A stretch of DNA of 64,000 nucleotides from Microbacterium laevaniformans (lineage in GTDB: Bacteria; Actinomycetota; Actinomycetes; Actinomycetales; Microbacteriaceae). The notes under the pieces were generated by a model that was not told where the DNA came from, made no database searches, and was given only the letters and a program-made list of their open reading frames with translations. Position numbers and translations under genes: made by a program. Location of the stretch: NCBI RefSeq assembly GCF_016907555.1, contig NZ_JAFBCE010000001.1:310001-374000 (forward strand), in the 5' to 3' direction. Positions 60,363-64,000 of the stretch are shown here, in pieces (positions within the stretch are counted from its first letter, which is position 1; every line of letters begins with the position of its first letter).

Positions 60363-62234
60363 ATGTGTGGAATCGTCGGATACGTGGGCCCTCGCGACAG
60401 CCAGGCCATCCTTCTCGCCGGGCTCGCCCGCCTGGAATACCGCGGCTACGACTCCGCCGGCATCGCCGTCATCGACGGTGCGGGGGAGCTGGACATGCGC
60501 AAGCGCGCGGGCAAGCTGCAGGTGCTGCGCGACGATCTCGCCGCCCACCCGATGCCCGACGGCACGACCGGGATCGGTCACACGCGGTGGGCCACCCACG
60601 GGGGTCCGACCGACGCCAACGCGCACCCCCACCTCGCCGACGACGACAAGCTCGCCGTCATCCACAACGGCATCATCGAGAACTTCTCGGAGCTGAAGGC
60701 CGAGCTGCTCAGCGAGGGGTACACGTTCCGCTCCGAGACCGACACCGAGGTCGCCGCGGTGCTCCTCGGCCGCGAGTATCAGGCCTCCGGCGATCTCGTC
60801 GCCGCCTTCCGCACCGTCGTGGCCCGTCTGGAAGGCGCTTTCACGCTCCTCGCGATGCACCGCGACCAGCCCGGGCTCGTCGTCGGCGCCCGCCGCAACT
60901 CGCCGCTCGTGATCGGTCTCGGTGAGGGGGAGAACTTCCTCGGGTCCGACGTCGCCGCCTTCGTCGAGCACACGCGCAACGCGCTCGCGATCGGCCAGGA
61001 CGAGATCGTCGCGATCACGCCCGCCGGCGTCGAGGTCACCGACTTCTCCGGCGCCCCCGTCGAGGTCGAGCCGTTCGAGGTCGTCTGGGACGCCTCGGCG
61101 GCCGAGAAGGGCGGCTGGTCCTCGTTCATGGCCAAGGAGGTCTCCGAGGAGCCCGACGCGGTCGCGAACACCATCCGCGGGCGCCTGCGCGCCGCCGGTC
61201 CCACGGGGGCGGAGATGACGGTGGCCATTCCCGAGCTCGACGGGCTGGACGAGCTGTTCACCGGCATCCGTCGCATCGTCGTGATCGCCTGCGGCACCGC
61301 CGCCTACGCCGGTCAGACCGGCAAGTACGCGCTCGAGCAGTGGACCCGCATCCCCGTCGACGTGGAGCTCGCGCACGAGTTCCGCTACCGCGACCCGGTC
61401 ATCGGCGAGGACACGTTGGTCGTCTCGATCAGTCAGTCGGGCGAGACCATGGACACCCTGATGGCCGTCAAGTACGCCCGCGAGCAGGGCGCCAAGACGC
61501 TGTCGATCTGCAACACGCAGGGCGCGACGATTCCCCGCGAGTCGGATGCCGTGATCTACACGCACGCCGGACCCGAGGTGGCCGTGGCCTCCACGAAGGC
61601 CTTCGTCGCCCAGATCACCGCGCTGTACCTGCTGGCCCTGCACGTCTCGCGCCTGCGCGGCACGATCTCCGTGGCCGAGCAGGCGACGCACGTTCGCGAG
61701 CTCGAGGCGGTCCCCGCCAAGATCCAGCGGGTGCTCGACAAGGAGCAGACGCACATCGAGCAGTTCTCGCACTGGATGGCCGACACCCAGTCGGTGCTCT
61801 TCCTGGGTCGTCACGTCGGCTACCCGATCGCCCTGGAGGGTGCTCTCAAGCTCAAGGAGATCAGCTACATCCATGCGGAGGGCTTCGCCGCCGGCGAGCT
61901 CAAGCATGGACCCATCGCGCTGATCGAACCCGGTCAGCCGGTCTTCGTCATCGTGCCCTCGCCGCGCGAGTCGGCCGAGCTGCACAAGAAGGTCGTCTCC
62001 AACATCCAGGAGATCCGCGCCCGAGGCGCGCGCGTCATCGCCGTCGCCGAAGAGGGCGATGCCGCCGTGCTGCCATTCGCCGACGAGGTGCTGCGCATCC
62101 CGCTGGCCGGCCCCCTGTTCGAGCCGCTGCTCGCGGTCGTGCCGCTGCACATCTTCGCCATGGGCCTCGCCACCGCGAAGGGCCTGGACGTCGACCAGCC
62201 GCGCAACCTCGCAAAGTCCGTCACCGTCGAATAG
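60363..62234 (+). CDS. glmS: Glutamine-fructose-6-phosphate aminotransferase (isomerizing)
   Basis: A 623-residue enzyme making glucosamine-6-phosphate. The N-terminal MCGIVGYVG places the nucleophilic Cys directly after the initiator Met, with TRWATHGGPTDANAHPH and IHNGIIENF in the glutaminase domain. Two SIS domains follow, with ACGTAAYAGQ, SQSGETMDTL and the C-terminal PRNLAKSVTVE. All catalytic residues are present. No glmS ribozyme is visible upstream; the gap to coaA is only 70 bases. Confidence 0.98.
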   Translation: MCGIVGYVGPRDSQAILLAGLARLEYRGYDSAGIAVIDGAGELDMRKRAGKLQVLRDDLAAHPMPDGTTGIGHTRWATHGGPTDANAHPHLADDDKLAVIHNGIIENFSELKAELLSEGYTFRSETDTEVAAVLLGREYQASGDLVAAFRTVVARLEGAFTLLAMHRDQPGLVVGARRNSPLVIGLGEGENFLGSDVAAFVEHTRNALAIGQDEIVAITPAGVEVTDFSGAPVEVEPFEVVWDASAAEKGGWSSFMAKEVSEEPDAVANTIRGRLRAAGPTGAEMTVAIPELDGLDELFTGIRRIVVIACGTAAYAGQTGKYALEQWTRIPVDVELAHEFRYRDPVIGEDTLVVSISQSGETMDTLMAVKYAREQGAKTLSICNTQGATIPRESDAVIYTHAGPEVAVASTKAFVAQITALYLLALHVSRLRGTISVAEQATHVRELEAVPAKIQRVLDKEQTHIEQFSHWMADTQSVLFLGRHVGYPIALEGALKLKEISYIHAEGFAAGELKHGPIALIEPGQPVFVIVPSPRESAELHKKVVSNIQEIRARGARVIAVAEEGDAAVLPFADEVLRIPLAGPLFEPLLAVVPLHIFAMGLATAKGLDVDQPRNLAKSVTVE

Positions 62235-62293
62235 TCCGCCGGCGCGGCGCGGGTAGGCTGGTGGGGCGCGCGTGCGCGGAGGGGGTGGATGCC

Positions 62294-62656
62294 GTGATCA
62301 TCGGAATCGGCGTCGATCTCGTCGACATCCCGCGCTTCGAGCGTTCGCTGCAGCGCACGCCCCGGCTGATCGAGCGTCTCTTCGCGCCGGGGGAGCGCGG
62401 CCTGAGGCCGCACTCCTTGGCCGCCCGCTACGCCGCCAAGGAGGCGCTGATCAAGGCGCTCGGCGGCTCGGACGGTGTGCACTGGACAGACATCGAGGTG
62501 GCGAGCGAGCCGTCGGGCCGACCCGTCTTCGCGCTGAGCGGCGAGACGGCGGCCACGGTCGCCGCGCGCGGCATCGGCGCCCTGCATCTGTCCCTCAGTC
62601 ACGACGCGGGTTTGGCGACCGCGTACGTCATTGCCGAATCGCAGGAGAGCGCATGA
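62294..62656 (+). CDS. acpS: Holo-[acyl-carrier-protein] synthase
   Basis: A 120-residue phosphopantetheinyl transferase that moves the 4'-phosphopantetheine arm of CoA to the acyl carrier protein. IIGIGVDLVDIPRFE has the metal-binding Asp, and RYAAKEALIKALGG has the Glu/Lys motif; LSLSHDAGLATAYVI closes the fold. The GTG at 62294 follows GGAGGGGG at 62278; a GTG at 62285 would lie within it. The stop overlaps the alr ATG. Confidence 0.95.
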   Translation: MIIGIGVDLVDIPRFERSLQRTPRLIERLFAPGERGLRPHSLAARYAAKEALIKALGGSDGVHWTDIEVASEPSGRPVFALSGETAATVAARGIGALHLSLSHDAGLATAYVIAESQESA

Positions 62657-63777
62657 GCAGACTTCCCGAGGGCGTGCTGCGCGAAGCCGTCATCGACACC
62701 GCGGCGATCACGGCGAACGTGCGGCACCTGCGACAGCTGACGGCATCCGAGGTCATCGCCGTCGTCAAGGCCGACGGCTACGGGCACGGCGCCGTGCGTT
62801 CGGCCCGCGCGGCGCTCGAGGGGGGCGTCCGCCGCATCGGCGTCTCCGACATCGACGAGGCGCTGGCCCTGCGCCGCGCGGGCATCGACGCCCCCATCGT
62901 CGCCTGGCTCCACGCGCCCGCCGCCCGCTTCGCCGAGGCCGCCTCCCGTGGCATCGAGCTCGGTGTCTCCCGCATCGATCAGCTGCAGGCCGCCGCCGCG
63001 GCGGCGTCGGCCGATCGCCCCGTGGGCGTGCACCTGAAGATCGAGACGGGCCTCGGCCGCAACGGGCTCGCCCCCGCCGACTACGCGGTCGCCTTCGCCG
63101 AGGCCGCCCGTCTGGAGCGCATCGGGCGCCTGCGGGTCGTGGGCATCTTCAGCCATCTGTCGAACACGTCCGCCGCCGATGACCGCGCGGCGATCGAGCG
63201 TTTCAGCGACGGGCTCGCCCTCGCGGCATCCTATGGCCTCGCCCCGCAGCTGCGGCACATCGCCGCTTCGCACGCGGCCATCGCCCTGCCCGAATCGCGC
63301 TTCGGGTGCGTCCGGCTCGGCATTGCGATCTACGGGCTGTCGCCGTTCGCCGACCGCACCTCCGCCGATCTGGGCCTGCGACCCGCGATGACGCTTCGCG
63401 CCGCCGTCGCCGCTGTCCGGCGCGTGCCCGCCGGCCAGGGCGTCTCCTACGGCTACGGCTACCGCACGACGCGGGCGACCACGCTCGCCCTGATCCCCGC
63501 GGGCTACGCCGACGGTGTGCCGCGCGCAGCGTCCGGGGGCGCCGCCGTCCGCATCGGCGGGGAGGTCTTCCCCGTCGCCGGTCGCATCGCGATGGACCAG
63601 TTCGTCGTCGACGTCGGTGATCACCCCGTCGCGGTGGGCGACGAAGCCGTCCTGTTCGGCGACCCGACGCTGGGGGCGCCTCCGGTGGAGGTGTGGGCGG
63701 ATGCCGCGGGCACCATCAACTACGAGATCGTCACCCGCATCGGTCCGCGCGTGCCGCGGCGCGAGGGCGTGGCGTGA
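62653..63777 (+). CDS. alr: Alanine racemase
   Basis: A 374-residue PLP enzyme producing D-alanine for peptidoglycan. Lys39 in AVVKADGYGHGA binds PLP, and the second catalytic region includes GYGYRTTRATTLALIPAGYA and AGRIAMDQFVVDVG. EIVTRIGPRVPR is the standard C-terminus. The ATG overlaps the acpS stop. The order glmS-acpS-alr-tsaE is common in Actinobacteria, which supports the next assignment. Confidence 0.97.
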   Translation: MSRLPEGVLREAVIDTAAITANVRHLRQLTASEVIAVVKADGYGHGAVRSARAALEGGVRRIGVSDIDEALALRRAGIDAPIVAWLHAPAARFAEAASRGIELGVSRIDQLQAAAAAASADRPVGVHLKIETGLGRNGLAPADYAVAFAEAARLERIGRLRVVGIFSHLSNTSAADDRAAIERFSDGLALAASYGLAPQLRHIAASHAAIALPESRFGCVRLGIAIYGLSPFADRTSADLGLRPAMTLRAAVAAVRRVPAGQGVSYGYGYRTTRATTLALIPAGYADGVPRAASGGAAVRIGGEVFPVAGRIAMDQFVVDVGDHPVAVGDEAVLFGDPTLGAPPVEVWADAAGTINYEIVTRIGPRVPRREGVA

Positions 63778-63875
63778 GTTCACCGCTGCGCGCTGCCGCA
63801 CCCCGCCCGCGGGAATCCGCGACCCGTCCGCGGCGTTGCAGCGGGCGGAGAGAAGACGAAACGGTGATCGCATGA
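63774..63875 (+). CDS. Possible 33-residue coupled ORF between alr and tsaE
   Basis: A GTG that overlaps the alr stop opens a 33-codon frame that ends in an ATGA overlap with tsaE. The predicted peptide is strongly basic (RAAAPRPRESATRPRRCSGR) and has no recognised family. The double overlap suggests ribosome re-initiation across the gap, but the composition is also what chance would give in G/C-rich DNA. Confidence 0.2.
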   Translation: MSSPLRAAAPRPRESATRPRRCSGRREDETVIA

Positions 63876-64000
63876 GCGGATTGGATGAGTTCGTCGGGCA
63901 GCGCGAGATCGCCTCGCCCGCAGAGATGGAAGAGCTCGGCCGGGCTTTCGGCCGCGCGCTGGGCGCCGGTGATCTCGTCGTGCTGACGGGGCCCCTCGGC
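63872..64000 (+). CDS. tsaE: tRNA threonylcarbamoyladenosine biosynthesis protein TsaE, N-terminal part
   Basis: The window ends within this gene. The 43 visible residues end GRALGAGDLVVLTGPLG, the strand and beginning of the Walker A loop (family continuation GAGKTT) of TsaE, the ATPase that works with TsaB and TsaD in t6A synthesis. MEELGRAFGRAL is the preceding helix. The ATG lies in an ATGA overlap with a small upstream frame. Position after alr matches many actinobacterial genomes. Confidence 0.85.
   Translation, partial: MSGLDEFVGQREIASPAEMEELGRAFGRALGAGDLVVLTGPLG

Noticed and set aside
60180-62150. Long minus-strand open frame opposite glmS
   Set aside because: Complementary-frame artefact of G/C-rich codon usage in glmS.
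1-64000. tRNA and rRNA genes
   Set aside because: No cloverleaf-compatible T-loop sequence (GGTTCGAATCC-like) with matching stems and no rRNA sequence was recognised on either strand by reading.

Overview
The window is a chromosomal segment of a high-GC Gram-positive actinobacterium, most likely a Microbacteriaceae member close to Microbacterium. This is inferred from the strong G/C bias in third codon positions, many GTG starts and 4-nt start/stop overlaps, LPXTG sorting signals, DUF222-type HNH genes, and the housekeeping block rplM-rpsI-glmM / coaA / glmS-acpS-alr-tsaE. No species can be fixed from sequence alone. No tRNA, rRNA, CRISPR array or intact insertion sequence was recognised.

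Layout. (1) 1-3.4 kb: end of a PfkB sugar kinase, a small monooxygenase-fold protein, truA, an endonuclease/phosphatase-fold protein and a tandem UspA protein, closed by a 21-bp bidirectional terminator. (2) 3.4-19.3 kb: a cell-surface and signalling region. It holds two small LPXTG proteins with near-identical sorting signals, two lipoproteins followed by a membrane GT2 polysaccharide synthase, an OmpR-type regulator, a secreted GH6 glucanase, a DUF4012 protein, a membrane protein with a dead GGDEF domain, two membrane histidine kinases, a stand-alone receiver, and a Wzz/BY-type tyrosine kinase with its distal membrane protein. (3) 19.4-24.2 kb: a DUF222 HNH gene bracketed by repeats, a Wzb-like phosphatase, a CPBP protease and a hipBA module with four evenly spaced operators. 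(4) 24.3-44.9 kb: the exopolysaccharide or cell-wall glycopolymer locus. It contains an initiating phosphoglycosyl transferase, remnants of glf and of a second initiating transferase, an unusual aldolase-HAD-KdsB module that probably makes a CMP-activated ulosonic acid, a DUF115-like protein, flippase, Wzy-like polymerase, five further glycosyltransferases (GT2, GT4, GT14), an acyltransferase, gmd, fcl, a Gmm-like NUDIX protein and ugd. (5) 45-54.5 kb: small membrane and secreted proteins, a second DUF222 HNH gene, a DeoR regulator, a wrecked histidine kinase locus, a CPBP protease, a LuxR-type regulator without its phospho-acceptor, a VanZ-like protein and a degenerate sensor. (6) 54.6-64 kb: galU, ribosomal L13/S9, glmM, ppx/gppA, coaA, glmS, acpS, alr and the start of tsaE.

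How it fits together. The kinase/phosphatase pair (17.75-21.6 kb), the initiating transferase, flippase and polymerase make a Wzx/Wzy-type assembly line. The locus supplies GDP-fucose (gmd, fcl), UDP-glucuronate (galU, ugd), UDP-GlcNAc (glmS, glmM) and, by inference, a CMP-ulosonate. The central part (about 25.9-38.4 kb) is visibly richer in A/T than its flanks and is arranged in several convergent and divergent blocks, as expected for an exchangeable serotype-like island between conserved ends. The strongest candidate for a poorly described system is the aldolase + HAD + KdsB + DUF115-like module at 27.2-31.1 kb.
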